From positions 1,977,075 to 2,041,074 of the forward strand of contig NZ_CP118753.2 in assembly GCF_034480035.2 (NCBI RefSeq): a DNA stretch of 64,000 bases, written 5' to 3'. The stretch comes from Methanosphaera sp. ISO3-F5. GTDB taxonomy: Archaea; Methanobacteriota; Methanobacteria; Methanobacteriales; Methanobacteriaceae. How positions within the stretch are numbered: the stretch's first letter is position 1; every line of letters starts with the position of its first letter. The notes below the pieces were generated by a model. The model was not told the DNA's origin and made no database searches. It was given only the letters and a program-made list of their open reading frames with translations. The position numbers and the translations under genes were made by a program. Shown here piece after piece: positions 9,630 through 19,215 of the stretch.

Positions 9630-10326
9630 CCTTTTCTCCTCCGTACTTACTTAACAATGTTTCCTGCTGTAACTGATTAATAAAATAACAAGCATCAAAT
9701 GCCAACTTCAACGCATCCTCAAACTCCGGAACTGATAAATTACCATCCATCTGTAAGAAAGTAATATCACCCGTACGAGGCATAATAGCAACAGGCATAT
9801 CTGCCTGGCCAGTCTGATCCTCCTCTTCAGATAAATCAACAACAATATGGTTATCAACCTTACCCACAGCACAAGCACTAATCAAATCCCTCATAGGAAT
9901 TTCAGCATCAGCAAGGGCAAGACTGGCACCAACAATACCTAAACAACGAGTACCACCCTCTGCCTCCAATACTTCGATTGAAATATCAATAGAAGAACGA
10001 GGATATTTCTCTAAAAAAATACCTGGCGTAATAGCCTCAGAAATAAGCTTGGATATTTCAGTTGAACGCCTATCAGGTCCAGGCCGTTTACGTTCCTTAA
10101 CAGAAAAAGGGGCCATATTATATTTACATCTTAAAACAGCACCATCCGGCTTTGAATGCTTCTTAGAATATAATTCTCTAGGCCCATACACTCCAACTAA
10201 AACCTTATTATTACCACATTCAACATATGCGGAACCATCAGCATTATTTAACACGCCAACCTTCATTTTCATATTACGCAGAGAATTAAATGCCCGTCCA
10301 TCCTTTCTAATAAATTGTTTATTCAT
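9610..10326 (-). CDS. rrp41: exosome catalytic subunit Rrp41
   Basis: Catalytic RNase PH-like subunit of the exosome. Visible are [11 protein letters not shown] at the N-terminus, the [10 protein letters not shown] helix that binds RNA and phosphate, [15 protein letters not shown], and the Asp-containing QADMPVA strand that holds the active-site acid. The 238-aa length is standard. GGGAGAT precedes the ATG. It lies between rrp4 and rrp42. Confidence 0.95.
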   Translation of the reverse strand: MNKQFIRKDGRAFNSLRNMKMKVGVLNNADGSAYVECGNNKVLVGVYGPRELYSKKHSKPDGAVLRCKYNMAPFSVKERKRPGPDRRSTEISKLISEAITPGIFLEKYPRSSIDISIEVLEAEGGTRCLGIVGASLALADAEIPMRDLISACAVGKVDNHIVVDLSEEEDQTGQADMPVAIMPRTGDITFLQMDGNLSVPEFEDALKLAFDACYFINQLQQETLLSKYGGEKDGKYYL

Positions 10327-10341
10327 TTTATATCTCCCTTT

Positions 10342-11004
10342 TTATAAGTTCATAATTTTAGATTGAACTATTTTAATAAGATTATGTTTGAATGGATTTT
10401 TCTCTATTTCATCAATAATTTTCAATAATTTCTCAACATTTTCCTTAAGTCCATTAATCCATATTAAACCATTTTTTGCAACAATCATATCAGTACAAGT
10501 ATACTCTTGTATCATATTATTAAGAAAAGCATTCTCTTCACTTAAAAAGTGTACTGTTGGTTGTTTTACTCGTACAATAACTCCCTGATTAAATTTTCCT
10601 AAACCATGGGAACGTATAGTTAATTTAACCCTGTTAATTTCATCAACATTAGCAACCCTTAAAAGCAGAACATCCTTAACATTAATTATCTGGTTCATAT
10701 TCTGTTCGTTCTTATCATACAATTCGGAAGCTGATAAATATCCATGGTATATGCTGTTAATATTGATTGTCCATGATGAATATGATGAACTCACTACCTT
10801 ACCTATAATTAAGTCACCATATTTGGGTTTATAAGTATACTTGAAAGGTATGACACTAATTGTTTCACTTTCCAAATACACAATACCTGTCATGTTAGAA
10901 AAAATTTTCCCATTTTCTCTGAAAGTTCCTCGTCCTAGTTTAAGATCACTGTCGGCTAGTAGATGTCCGGGTAAAACAATTTGTTTGTTATCTACGAACA
11001 ACAT
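10342..11004 (-). CDS. rrp4: exosome RNA-binding subunit Rrp4
   Basis: Cap subunit of the exosome with N-terminal, S1 and KH domains that channel RNA into the Rrp41/42 ring. LPGHLLADSD is the N-terminal domain motif, YGDLIIGKVV begins S1, and the KH-like part contains NGLIWINGL. In-frame starts exist at 11013 (GTG), 11010 and 11004. The ATG at 11004 is preferred because GTGAT lies just before it and family members begin MLFV. It follows the SBDS gene closely. Confidence 0.92.
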   Translation of the reverse strand: MLFVDNKQIVLPGHLLADSDLKLGRGTFRENGKIFSNMTGIVYLESETISVIPFKYTYKPKYGDLIIGKVVSSSYSSWTININSIYHGYLSASELYDKNEQNMNQIINVKDVLLLRVANVDEINRVKLTIRSHGLGKFNQGVIVRVKQPTVHFLSEENAFLNNMIQEYTCTDMIVAKNGLIWINGLKENVEKLLKIIDEIEKNPFKHNLIKIVQSKIMNL

Positions 11005-11019
11005 CTTCATCACTAGTAC

Positions 11020-11715
11020 TTATTTAAGAAGTTTTGTTTCGACTTCACCATGGGTTAATCCACTAAGGTCTGTGTAAAATTTGTCCTGTAATCCGCCAGG
11101 AATTTCCACAATACCAATCCAGCTTCCATCATTTTCCCATTCTTCCTTAATTAATTTACCGTATTGTGAAACAATACTATATGACTTACCAGCATATGTT
11201 CCAGGAATTTTAACAGCTACTTGTACTTTCTCAATACGTATAGGGATTTTTGTAAGGATTGCTTTCACGGTTGGTTCTATTTGTTCCTCAACTGTTTTCA
11301 TAGGATCAATATGAACTTTTGCTTCTTCCATAGCTTTTTCAATTCTGTTTGGTGGGTGTGGAAGTTTTGTTTGTGGGTTAATAGCTTCACGTGCAATTTT
11401 ACTAATTACCTGCTTGGTTTTTTCCTCTTGCATCTTTTTTCTTTGGTTTGCAGTGATTTGTATGTTACCCTTCTTAATGATTATGTCAGCAACTTCTAAG
11501 GCATCTGTTGTTTCGAAGGCTTTCATCATATTCTCTTCTGATGCCTTATCTGCTTTATGAGCATCCTTGAATACTTCTTCAACTGCCAGTACATTTTCTA
11601 TTTCTATATCATTTCCTCTTTTGTAATCTGCAGCTAATTCAGCATCTACTAATATTTCAAATCTTTCTCCATAACTTTCTAATCTTGCTATTACTGCATC
11701 ATCAACATTTACCAT
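11020..11715 (-). CDS. ribosome maturation protein SBDS
   Basis: Archaeal SBDS orthologue (231 aa), a three-domain factor that releases the anti-association factor aIF6 from the large subunit. The FYSH domain at the N-terminus has [14 protein letters not shown]. The central helical domain has [20 protein letters not shown], and a ferredoxin-like C-terminal domain follows. AGGTGA precedes the ATG. It occupies the standard position between psmA and rrp4. Confidence 0.95.
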   Translation of the reverse strand: MVNVDDAVIARLESYGERFEILVDAELAADYKRGNDIEIENVLAVEEVFKDAHKADKASEENMMKAFETTDALEVADIIIKKGNIQITANQRKKMQEEKTKQVISKIAREAINPQTKLPHPPNRIEKAMEEAKVHIDPMKTVEEQIEPTVKAILTKIPIRIEKVQVAVKIPGTYAGKSYSIVSQYGKLIKEEWENDGSWIGIVEIPGGLQDKFYTDLSGLTHGEVETKLLK

Positions 11716-11891
11716 TTTATTTCACCTAGTAATATGATTAATTTTTAACATAATTTTATTTTTTTATATCATTTAATATTTTATAAGTAATAACAATTAA
11801 TAATTATGTTATTTTGTAGATTTTGAATTTTTAAAAATAGTTTTATAGTAATGTTTTTTTTTTGGTGGTTAAAAAATGTATGGGATGAAGA

Positions 11892-12779
11892 TTATTCTTC
11901 ATCATCTTCAGCAGATTCATCAGCTTCTTCAACTTCTTCAGCTTCTTTTGCTTTTTTCTCAGCTTCTTTCTGTGCTTTTAGTTCAGCTTTACGTGCTTCT
12001 TTTTCTTCTGCTTCTTTCTTAGCTTTTTCTTCTGCTTCTTTCTTTTCCTGTTCTTTACGTTCCACTACTTTGTTAACGTATGCTTCAATTTCTTCTTCGC
12101 CAAGTTTTCTGTATGTTGCAGTTTCTTTGTCTACTACTGAAATTTCCACACTATCATCTGCTACTTTTCCATCGGTGGCTTTGTAAATTCCTTCTATTGC
12201 TAGATCAATCGCATCATCTAATGAAATGTCGTCTTCGTATTTGTCTTCGAAGAGTTCAAGTGCTTTTTCACGTCCGAATCCTATTGCTGTTGCTTTGTAT
12301 TCTACTAATGCTCCGCTTGGGTCTGTTTCATAGACTCTGCATTCTCCATCGGATACTCCTCCGATGATTAATGATATACCGAAAGGTCTGATTCCACCGC
12401 TCTGGGTGTACATTTGTTCTAAGTCGCCAATGTATTTGGCTAGTCCTGTTACGGATATTGGTTCGTGGTATTGTAATTTGTTTACTTGTGCCTGTCTTCT
12501 TGCAATATCTACGAGTCTTCTTGCATCAGCTACTAGTCCACTGGAGGCAGTTCCTATGTGTTCATCTATTTTGAATATTTTTTCTATTGATGTTGGAACT
12601 ACTAGTTTGCTTTTTACTTTTTTGTCTACTGCAAATATTACTCCATCTTTTGATACTATTCCTACTGATGTTGTTCCTCTTTTTACTGCTTCTCTTGCGT
12701 ATTCTATCTGGAATAAACGTCCATCTGGGCTGAATACAGTAAGTGCTCTGTCATATCCTGCTGTTGAAAATTGTTGCAT
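11892..12779 (-). CDS. psmA: 20S proteasome alpha subunit with long charged C-terminal tail
   Basis: Forms the outer rings of the 20S proteasome that gate substrate entry and dock PAN. The N-terminal gate YDRALTVFSPDGRLFQIEYA and the alpha-type signature are intact. The core ends near residue 240, where family members normally stop. About 55 more residues follow, made almost only of Lys, Glu and Ala, then a strongly acidic end (EEVEEADESAEDDEE). That tail should form a single alpha helix or coiled coil. GGAGAGG precedes the ATG. Confidence 0.95.
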   Translation of the reverse strand: MQQFSTAGYDRALTVFSPDGRLFQIEYAREAVKRGTTSVGIVSKDGVIFAVDKKVKSKLVVPTSIEKIFKIDEHIGTASSGLVADARRLVDIARRQAQVNKLQYHEPISVTGLAKYIGDLEQMYTQSGGIRPFGISLIIGGVSDGECRVYETDPSGALVEYKATAIGFGREKALELFEDKYEDDISLDDAIDLAIEGIYKATDGKVADDSVEISVVDKETATYRKLGEEEIEAYVNKVVERKEQEKKEAEEKAKKEAEEKEARKAELKAQKEAEKKAKEAEEVEEADESAEDDEE

Positions 12780-12783
12780 TTAA

Positions 12784-13133
12784 TAACCTCTCCTTTTGTT
12801 TTTTTGTTATTAATTAAAGTAATTAACTTTTTTATTTATTTTTTTGTGTTTACATTAATTATTATTACCTTATGTTATTAATATATTTTTTTAAGAGAGT
12901 ATTTTTTTTTATACTTAGTATAATTGTTATTTTTTTGGTTCTTTGTTGTTTATTCTTTGTGATTTTTTTTATTTTATTTTATATTTTTTTATAAAATATT
13001 CATCTTTTTTTGTTTTATTTTATATTTTTTTGATTAGTTCCTAATATTGTTCATAAATATTTATATATCAGTAATACTATATTTATTTATACCTAACAGG
13101 GTATGGTATATTTATAAAATTAGATGTGAAAAT
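12784..13133. other. T-rich intergenic stretch
   Basis: About 350 bases of very low complexity, with long T runs on the plus strand (A runs on the psmA sense strand). It should contain the psmA promoter close to 12800-12840 (TTTAATTAATAA-type sequence). No convincing coding region or RNA gene is visible apart from the palindrome at its right end. Confidence 0.5.
13088..13110. promoter_or_regulatory. TATACC-N11-GGTATA palindrome, possible operator
   Basis: Six-base inverted repeat TATACC / GGTATA separated by 11 bases, placed just upstream of a tiny membrane ORF. A near twin with a 12-base spacer occurs at 13589-13612 upstream of another tiny membrane ORF facing the other way. A shared DNA-binding regulator is an inference. 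Confidence 0.35.
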
Positions 13134-13226
13134 GTGAATGAAAAATTAGAAAATGTTCTGTCTGCAACAATAGCAGTTATATTTGCAATTGGAATAATCT
13201 ATTTAATTATTACATCTATGATGTAA
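13134..13226 (+). CDS. possible single-helix small membrane protein (30 aa)
   Basis: GTG-started frame of 30 codons: a short polar start (NEKLENV) followed by one membrane helix. It ends Met-Met-stop. GTGA 5 bases upstream could act as a ribosome site. The composition is right for a small membrane peptide but the length makes chance likely; function unknown. Confidence 0.3.
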   Translation: MNEKLENVLSATIAVIFAIGIIYLIITSMM

Positions 13227-13311
13227 TTTTAAAACATAATATATTTATTCAATAATTCTTTTTTTTAAAATTAGTTTTTTTGAAATCAGGTATTGTTTAA
13301 AAAAATAGTGC

Positions 13312-13500
13312 TTAGGATAATGAATGTGTTAGTGGTGTTTGGTGAATGTTTGTTTTTCTTTTTTCATTTCCTAAGTTTTTTGTTGTTTTTTTGGTTTTTT
13401 CTCTTATTTGTGATAAGTGTTCTAATAGTAATGCTAGTATTATTAATATTGAGGCTAGGATTTGAAATATTAGTATTCCTATTTTTTTGAATAGGTTCAT
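13312..13500 (-). CDS. small membrane protein with basic tail
   Basis: 62 aa with one N-terminal membrane helix (about residues 6-28) followed by a basic, Thr/Lys-rich tail. The ATG at 13500 has a perfect GGTGAT site 5 bases upstream, which favours it over a GTG at 13509. Upstream are a TATA box within an inverted repeat (13629-13648) and the palindrome at 13589-13612, so it looks like a regulated single gene. No family is recognised. Confidence 0.5.
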   Translation of the reverse strand: MNLFKKIGILIFQILASILIILALLLEHLSQIREKTKKTTKNLGNEKRKTNIHQTPLTHSLS

Positions 13501-13588
13501 TTTTATCACCTTGTTTCTTTTATTTTTTTTTATTCTATTATTTTGGATGTTTTTTTCCTGTTTTTTAATAGTATGTTAAGATTAATAC

Positions 13589-13648
13589 TATACCTATACC
13601 CCTTAAGGTATATTGTATTATATATCTTACATACTATATAAAGTATGT
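13589..13648 (-). promoter_or_regulatory. promoter with two inverted repeats upstream of the small membrane gene
   Basis: On the minus strand, a TATA-like TTTATATAG (about 13636-13643) sits inside the inverted repeat ACATACT / AGTATGT (13629-13635 and 13642-13648). About 25 bases further, where transcription should start, is the palindrome TATACC-N12-GGTATA (13589-13612). The arrangement looks like operators covering both TATA box and start site. Confidence 0.4.
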
Positions 13649-13779
13649 CAAATAAAATTGATAAAAATTTTAAATTTAATTTAATTAATTCTTTTAAAAC
13701 AAAATCAATACCAAAAAAATAACAACAATAAAAAACAATCAAAAAGTTAAAAAAAATAGGAAAAATATAAACTCAAAAA

Positions 13780-15132
13780 CTATTCAATAAACTTCTGAGC
13801 ATAACTTATAACATTATCAACAAACTTGCTGCTACTACCAAGATAAGTATGAGGATCTAAAATTTCATCAATCTCATCCTGACTCATATACTTAGTAATT
13901 TCCTCCTGTTTGGAAACCATTTCCCTAAGACCAGTATTCTCTTCATAAGCATCCATAGCACATCTTCTAACAATACTATAAGCACTCTGCCTACCCATAC
14001 CCTTCTGTGTAAGTTTAGACATGAATCTTTCAGCCATAACAAGACCATTACTAGCATTAAGATTTCTTTCAATATTCTCATCATAGAAATCTAATTTAGA
14101 GAATAACTTAATTGACAAGTTTAATATATAATCAGTTAATATTGCAGATTCAGGTAAGATAATTCTTTCACATGATGAATTGGTAAGGTCACGTTCATGC
14201 CATAATGGATTGTCCTGAAGTGCAGCATTCACATATGATCTGACAACACGGGATACTCCACATATTCTTTCACCAGTAATAGGATTTCTTTTATGTGGCA
14301 TAGTACTACTTCCCATCTGTTTTTCAGGATCAAATTTTTCTCCAACTTCCATAATCTCAGTTCTTTGAAGGTTACGTACTTCTAATGCCATTTTTTCTAA
14401 TGTACTGCAAAGGTTTGCAAGGGTCATAACATATTCTGCATGGTTGTCTCTTTGAACAACCTGGTTAGATATGTGCACAGGGTTAAGTCCTAAAATCTCG
14501 GATACTCTTACATGTATATCATATCCAGTTTCTCCAAGAGCTGCTGTTGTACCAACTGCTCCAGTCATCATTCCTACACATACATGTTCCTTGGTAAGGT
14601 CTAATCTTTCAATCTGACGTGTTAATTCATCAATGTATATTGCAAATTTCATTGCATATGTTGTAGGTAAAGCGTGTTGTCCATGGGTACGTCCTATTGT
14701 AACAGTATCTTTATGTTCTTCTGCTAAGTCGATGAGTATTTTGATGAGTTTAATTATTTTTTCTCTTATGATTTCTATTGATTCTTTTAACTGTAATGAT
14801 TGTGATGAGTCTATGATATCATTACTTGTAGAACCGTAATGCACGTATTCTCCTGCACCATTGTCACATACTTCTTCTAGTGCTTTCATTAGTGCACCAA
14901 TATCATGGTTTGTTGCTTTTTCTATTTCATCTACTCTTTCTTGTTTAACGTATTCTGTTGTTGCTTTCCTGTTTATTTCATCAGCTGCTTCCTTAGGTAT
15001 TAATCCTATTTCTCCTTCTGCTTTTGCTAGTGCAGCTTCTACTTTTAACATGTTTTGTAATTTTGATTCCTGTTCCCATACAGCCTTCATTTCTGGAGTA
15101 CCATATCTGAATTCTATTGGATGTATTGCCAT
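13780..15132 (-). CDS. purB: adenylosuccinate lyase
   Basis: Catalyses two fumarate-releasing steps in purine synthesis (SAICAR to AICAR and adenylosuccinate to AMP). The fumarase/ASL superfamily signature GSSTMPHKRNP is present, as are the early GSTSNDIIDS and GRTHGQHALP motifs that carry catalytic His residues. It is full length (450 aa). There is no clear ribosome site, so a leaderless or short-leader transcript is possible. It interrupts the usual neighbourhood of RNase P genes and psmA. Confidence 0.96.
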   Translation of the reverse strand: MAIHPIEFRYGTPEMKAVWEQESKLQNMLKVEAALAKAEGEIGLIPKEAADEINRKATTEYVKQERVDEIEKATNHDIGALMKALEEVCDNGAGEYVHYGSTSNDIIDSSQSLQLKESIEIIREKIIKLIKILIDLAEEHKDTVTIGRTHGQHALPTTYAMKFAIYIDELTRQIERLDLTKEHVCVGMMTGAVGTTAALGETGYDIHVRVSEILGLNPVHISNQVVQRDNHAEYVMTLANLCSTLEKMALEVRNLQRTEIMEVGEKFDPEKQMGSSTMPHKRNPITGERICGVSRVVRSYVNAALQDNPLWHERDLTNSSCERIILPESAILTDYILNLSIKLFSKLDFYDENIERNLNASNGLVMAERFMSKLTQKGMGRQSAYSIVRRCAMDAYEENTGLREMVSKQEEITKYMSQDEIDEILDPHTYLGSSSKFVDNVISYAQKFIE

Positions 15133-15258
15133 AATAATCAGTTAAATAATTTTTTTAATTAATAATTCTTTAAAATAAAGTTTTGTTATTTATAGGTTTA
15201 TTTTTCAAAATACATATTTTTTCTGAAATAATTTCTTGGGATAAAAATAGTTGATTTG

Positions 15259-15621
15259 TTAGGGGAGGTTATATTTTTGTTTCAGGGATTTTATTGTTCC
15301 TGATGTTCCTATTGTATGTACTGTTATTCTGGTTTCTCTTTGTCTGAAGATAGTGTTGAATGAGGTTATTGCTTCTTCTTCGTATCCTCTTTGACATTTG
15401 ACTATGACATTTTGTTGGAATCTTTTGCTGTTTTTTATTTCATTTGTTTCTATTATCCATAGGTTTATTTTGCTTGATTCTATTTCGCCATATAGGTTTA
15501 TTATACTGTTCCATAGGATGTTTGTAATGTCCTCTTTTTTTATTCTGTTTTGGCTGTATATTTTTAGTGCTATGTATCTTTTTTTCTCTCTCAGTGTTGG
15601 GGGCAATATTTTTAATTTCAT
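15259..15621 (-). CDS. rnp2: ribonuclease P protein component 2 (Pop5)
   Basis: Archaeal Pop5 homologue, a protein subunit that pairs with Rpp30 and activates the RNase P RNA for tRNA 5' processing. It begins MKLKILPPTLREKKRYIALKI, the Pop5 N-terminal strand, and keeps RGYEEEAI and TIGTSGTIKSL. The ATG at 15621 is preferred over 15639 because a GATGAT site precedes it. It directly follows rnp3, as in other archaea. Confidence 0.9.
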   Translation of the reverse strand: MKLKILPPTLREKKRYIALKIYSQNRIKKEDITNILWNSIINLYGEIESSKINLWIIETNEIKNSKRFQQNVIVKCQRGYEEEAITSFNTIFRQRETRITVHTIGTSGTIKSLKQKYNLP

Positions 15622-15650
15622 ATTATCATCAGCATGCAATAAATATAGGT

Positions 15651-16349
15651 TTAGTCCTTGATTATTCTTACACCTTGAACAATACTTTCCTTATGTATTG
15701 TTATGTTTTCAATTATTTCTTCAGGGTATGTTGTCATGCATTTTTTTGCATAGTTTATATCCATGTCTAACAGTTGACTTAGCAATAGCATACTTCTAGG
15801 AGATTTCACATCATAAAAAGATTCACTACCACTACTAAGAACACACCTAAAATCATACTTTCTCTGCAACATAAGCAACTGATTAATCTGATTAATAATT
15901 TTAGCCCTAAAATAACCCCTATGTTCCAGAACATCTCTAAAATTAATATTAACACTAATATTATTCTCAACAAGAAGCTTGGCAAGCACATGATTAAGAC
16001 CACTATTACGCTTATTACGATAAGGATGGTTAATAATATCAATCTGAGGAGTTTCACAAATAATCCTGTTTAAACTTTCATCCCCACCATTAGCCATTAT
16101 CAAATCAACCTTTCTATAACAACGCTGAACCTCTTTTCTTAACAATTGAGGATTAGCCTCATCAATAACAATACCATGATATAAATCAAGAGTCGTGGAT
16201 TCATTCAATTCTTCAAAAACTTCCCTTAAATTATTATCAAAATACTTCTTCGAATCATAAAAGATGCATGCACCTTTAAATCCAAATGTTTCTAAAGTTT
16301 CAACAACATCTTCTCTTGGAATTATATTAAAGTCATAAAAAATAGTCAT
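15651..16349 (-). CDS. rnp3: ribonuclease P protein component 3 (Rpp30)
   Basis: TIM-barrel-like Rpp30 subunit of RNase P, partner of Pop5. It has FYDFNIIP at the start, DLIMANGGDESLNR in the centre, the DIINHPYRNKRNSGLNH motif and a CVLSSGSESFYDVKSP stretch typical of the family. 232 aa is the normal size. It lies between the COG1325 gene and rnp2. Confidence 0.92.
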   Translation of the reverse strand: MTIFYDFNIIPREDVVETLETFGFKGACIFYDSKKYFDNNLREVFEELNESTTLDLYHGIVIDEANPQLLRKEVQRCYRKVDLIMANGGDESLNRIICETPQIDIINHPYRNKRNSGLNHVLAKLLVENNISVNINFRDVLEHRGYFRAKIINQINQLLMLQRKYDFRCVLSSGSESFYDVKSPRSMLLLSQLLDMDINYAKKCMTTYPEEIIENITIHKESIVQGVRIIKD

Positions 16350-16395
16350 AAGATTAAATCCTAGGAAATTAGTATTATAAAAAAAAATTTTTTAG

Positions 16396-16824
16396 TTATA
16401 AGAAGTTAAAGATTTTATGAGCAACCTTAATTGCATTTTCTTTACTTACCGGATAACTAGCAATTTTTATTCTGACATGTATTGCATCACCAGAATAAGT
16501 TAATCTGATTTTTTCATCATAAGCTGATTGCTTATCAAAGCGCAGAAACAAGTTTCCTTTCTCATCAATTCTACGATTTAATTCTTCCTTAATAATCTTC
16601 TTATCTTCACTGGATAAGTTATTATTTAGGAATGCAATAATGTCTTTGTTAGTTCGTTTTTTGGTAATTTTTTCTGTTAAAATAGTTATCTTATTACCAA
16701 AATAATCTTCATTTATGGTTTTTTCTGGTAAAATAGAAGGAAAAAGATGACCTATGGCGGTCATTACTTTTTCTTCATCTTCGGTACCATAAACAAAAGT
16801 TCGATAGGAAATGTTATGAATCAT
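16396..16824 (-). CDS. RNA-binding protein of COG1325 (predicted exosome-associated)
   Basis: Small archaeal protein of 142 aa found in the exosome superoperon and predicted to bind RNA. Visible are YRTFVYGTEDEEKV at the start and a charged centre. The start abuts the L15e stop, so translation is coupled. No catalytic motif is seen, and the role in exosome or RNase P function is inferred from context. Confidence 0.78.
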   Translation of the reverse strand: MIHNISYRTFVYGTEDEEKVMTAIGHLFPSILPEKTINEDYFGNKITILTEKITKKRTNKDIIAFLNNNLSSEDKKIIKEELNRRIDEKGNLFLRFDKQSAYDEKIRLTYSGDAIHVRIKIASYPVSKENAIKVAHKIFNFL

Positions 16825-17370
16825 CTATCTAACCTTTTCAGCACCTTTACCTTTGTGACGTAATCCTCTACCTTTTTTACCAGCACTGGTTAAACCACGG
16901 AATGCACGTCTTGTATGTTTTTTACTGCATATCCAATTGATTTTGTTGTCGTGTTGGATTTCTGGGCGTTGTGGATCAACTAGGATTACTTCATAGTATT
17001 TTGCTTTACCATCTTCCCATACCCAGTAGGAATTTAGAACTTCTAAGTTAGGATATTTACGTGCAACACGTTCTTCTGCCATTCTTTGAATGGATTTTGC
17101 ACCAGAGATTTTGTTAACACCCATTCTTTTTGGATCTCTACCGTTTTTGAATCTGGATTTTCTTCTTGATCCTCTTCTTACTCTGATTCTTGCTACAACA
17201 TATCCTGTTTTTGCTTTGTAACCTAATTTTCGAGCTTTATCAATTCTTGTAGGTTTATCAATTCTGATAATTACAGGTTGTCTTCTCCATTTAGGTAATC
17301 TTTCTCTCATTAGTTCTTTTACGTATGATTCGCTTGGGTTTTTCCATGCATCTTGCATATGTTTATACAT
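16825..17370 (-). CDS. rpl15e: 50S ribosomal protein L15e
   Basis: Large-subunit protein specific to archaea and eukaryotes; very basic, with [20 protein letters not shown] and the C-terminal [17 protein letters not shown]. The ATG at 17370 (181 aa) is chosen because GAGGTG lies 7-8 bases before it; an in-frame Met 15 bases upstream lacks such a site. A TATA-like CTTAAATAC lies near 17424-17432 on this strand. It is the first gene of the RNA-processing superoperon. Confidence 0.96.
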   Translation of the reverse strand: MYKHMQDAWKNPSESYVKELMRERLPKWRRQPVIIRIDKPTRIDKARKLGYKAKTGYVVARIRVRRGSRRKSRFKNGRDPKRMGVNKISGAKSIQRMAEERVARKYPNLEVLNSYWVWEDGKAKYYEVILVDPQRPEIQHDNKINWICSKKHTRRAFRGLTSAGKKGRGLRHKGKGAEKVR

Positions 17371-17430
17371 TAATATACACCTCATTGTTCAGCCGTTTGG
17401 CCACATCCAATTTATTTTATTGTGTATTTA

Positions 17431-17521
17431 AGGGATTATTTTTTCTCCCTCAAACTTAAACTAATCCTATTTTTCTGATTAGTTTCTTTATTATATTCAT
17501 TTTCTGGGAAGATGATTCCCA
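17431..17521. promoter_or_regulatory. three successive stem-loops between divergent promoters
   Basis: Three perfect inverted repeats follow each other: AGGGA/TCCCT (17431-17450), AAACTAATC/GATTAGTTT (17458-17485) and TGGGAA/TTCCCA (17505-17521). They sit between the L15e promoter and the divergently placed transcription factor S gene. They may be operator sites or RNA hairpins; direction is not determined. Confidence 0.35.
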
Positions 17522-17668
17522 TATTGTTTTATATAATAGTTTAGAATATATTGTTGATATAACATCATATATTCTATATACTATACAATATATGTTTAAT
17601 GTAGTATATTAATTGTTGGTTTTATTAGTGTTGAAAAACAGATTATGATTATTGACGAGGTATTATTT

Positions 17669-17980
17669 ATGGAGTTTTGTCCGAAGTGTGGAAAGGTTTT
17701 ACTGCCTAAACATAACATTTTGCACTGTTATGGTTGTGGGTATGAGAAAGTTATTAGTGATGATAAAAAGAAGGATTATCTTATAGAACAGGATGTTTCT
17801 GATAAGCAGAACATTATTGTTACTGGGGATAAGGTTAATACTATGCCCACTACCAGTGGCTTATGTTATAGGTGTCATAATCGAGAACTGGAATGGTGGA
17901 TGGTTCAAACTCGTAAGTCTGATGAGGCTACCACTATATTTTATCGTTGCACTAAGTGTGGTAATACGTGGCGCAGGTAA
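17669..17980 (+). CDS. tfs: transcription factor S (TFIIS/RPB9-like)
   Basis: RNA cleavage-stimulating factor of archaeal RNA polymerase, 103 aa. An N-terminal zinc ribbon has CPKC and CYGC. The C-terminal ribbon has CYRC and CTKC with the invariant acidic tip DE in RKSDEATTIFYRC, the residues that reach into the active site. The ATG at 17669 is preferred over 17645 since GAGGT precedes it and homologues start MEFCPKCG. Confidence 0.92.
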   Translation: MEFCPKCGKVLLPKHNILHCYGCGYEKVISDDKKKDYLIEQDVSDKQNIIVTGDKVNTMPTTSGLCYRCHNRELEWWMVQTRKSDEATTIFYRCTKCGNTWRR

Positions 17981-17995
17981 AAAAAAAGGAATAGT

Positions 17996-18367
17996 TTATT
18001 TTGAAAAACTTAATGCTATTTTTTCTATTTGATTTTCTATTGCATTAGTGGTTTTTCTTGGGTTTTTATTAAACATTGAGTTATATTTTTCCCTGGTTTC
18101 AGTTATTTCTAATAACTCTTCAACTTTCTTGACGTCTTCACTTTTACACATCCAACCCTTTGTTTTTCCAGCTACATTGTCTAGGTTATCGAAATCTTCT
18201 GGTGTCATGTACTGGAAGTATGATTTTATTTTGTGTTTTTGGTTTTCGTTTAGTGTTTGAGTTACTTGGTAATATTTGGTTGATGTGTTGCAGTCTAATG
18301 TTGAAAGCTTAAGTTTTAACTCTTCTTCATCATTATTAATCATAACATAATTTCTTATATACTTCAT
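17996..18367 (-). CDS. hypothetical protein
   Basis: 123 aa, charged and mainly helical, with no membrane segment and no family I recognise. It carries a central KSYFQYMTPEDFDNL and ends in a Lys-rich helix. There is no ribosome site. A GTATAAATTC TATA box lies about 35 bases upstream, so the leader would be about 14 bases. A perfect inverted repeat (18382-18400) sits between TATA box and ATG. It converges on tfs. Confidence 0.6.
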   Translation of the reverse strand: MKYIRNYVMINNDEEELKLKLSTLDCNTSTKYYQVTQTLNENQKHKIKSYFQYMTPEDFDNLDNVAGKTKGWMCKSEDVKKVEELLEITETREKYNSMFNKNPRKTTNAIENQIEKIALSFSK

Positions 18368-18381
18368 ATATACTATATTTT

Positions 18382-18400
18382 TTGGTATTTATTTTACCAA
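18382..18400 (-). promoter_or_regulatory. inverted repeat at the predicted start site of the hypothetical gene
   Basis: TTGGTA and TACCAA separated by seven bases, located between a TATA-like box (18401-18410 on the minus strand) and the ATG at 18367. The position is right for a repressor site. The binder is unknown. Confidence 0.4.
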
Positions 18401-18410
18401 GAATTTATAC

Positions 18411-18709
18411 AATGTTTAATAATTGCAATATTTTTTATAAAATATAATAATCACAGTTTTAAAGATTAATGCCAAAAAATAATTAACCCTTTTAAAAATA
18501 AATGAATAATTTCCATTACAAAAAACACAAAAAAACAAACCAATCCAAAAACATCATTTTCCAAAATAACACCCTGAAATCATTCAACACAAAACAAATA
18601 ATTTTTATAAAATTCCATTTTTCTCGAAACCAAACAAGGAAAACATAACAAAAAAAGCATCACTAAAAACAATAAAAGGGGGAGAAAAAACATAAAAATT
18701 GTTAATTAA
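18411..18709. other. A-rich intergenic stretch
   Basis: Roughly 300 bases, strongly A- and C-rich on the plus strand. Apart from the 3' region of ribC, which has a G5 run at 18678-18682 (C5 in the mRNA sense, flanked by T runs), I see no coding region, RNA gene or repeat. Confidence 0.5.
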
Positions 18710-19177
<468 letters not shown>

Positions 19178-19215
19178 TTAACAACTCTCCCAATAATACA
19201 ATCAAATAATTTTGT

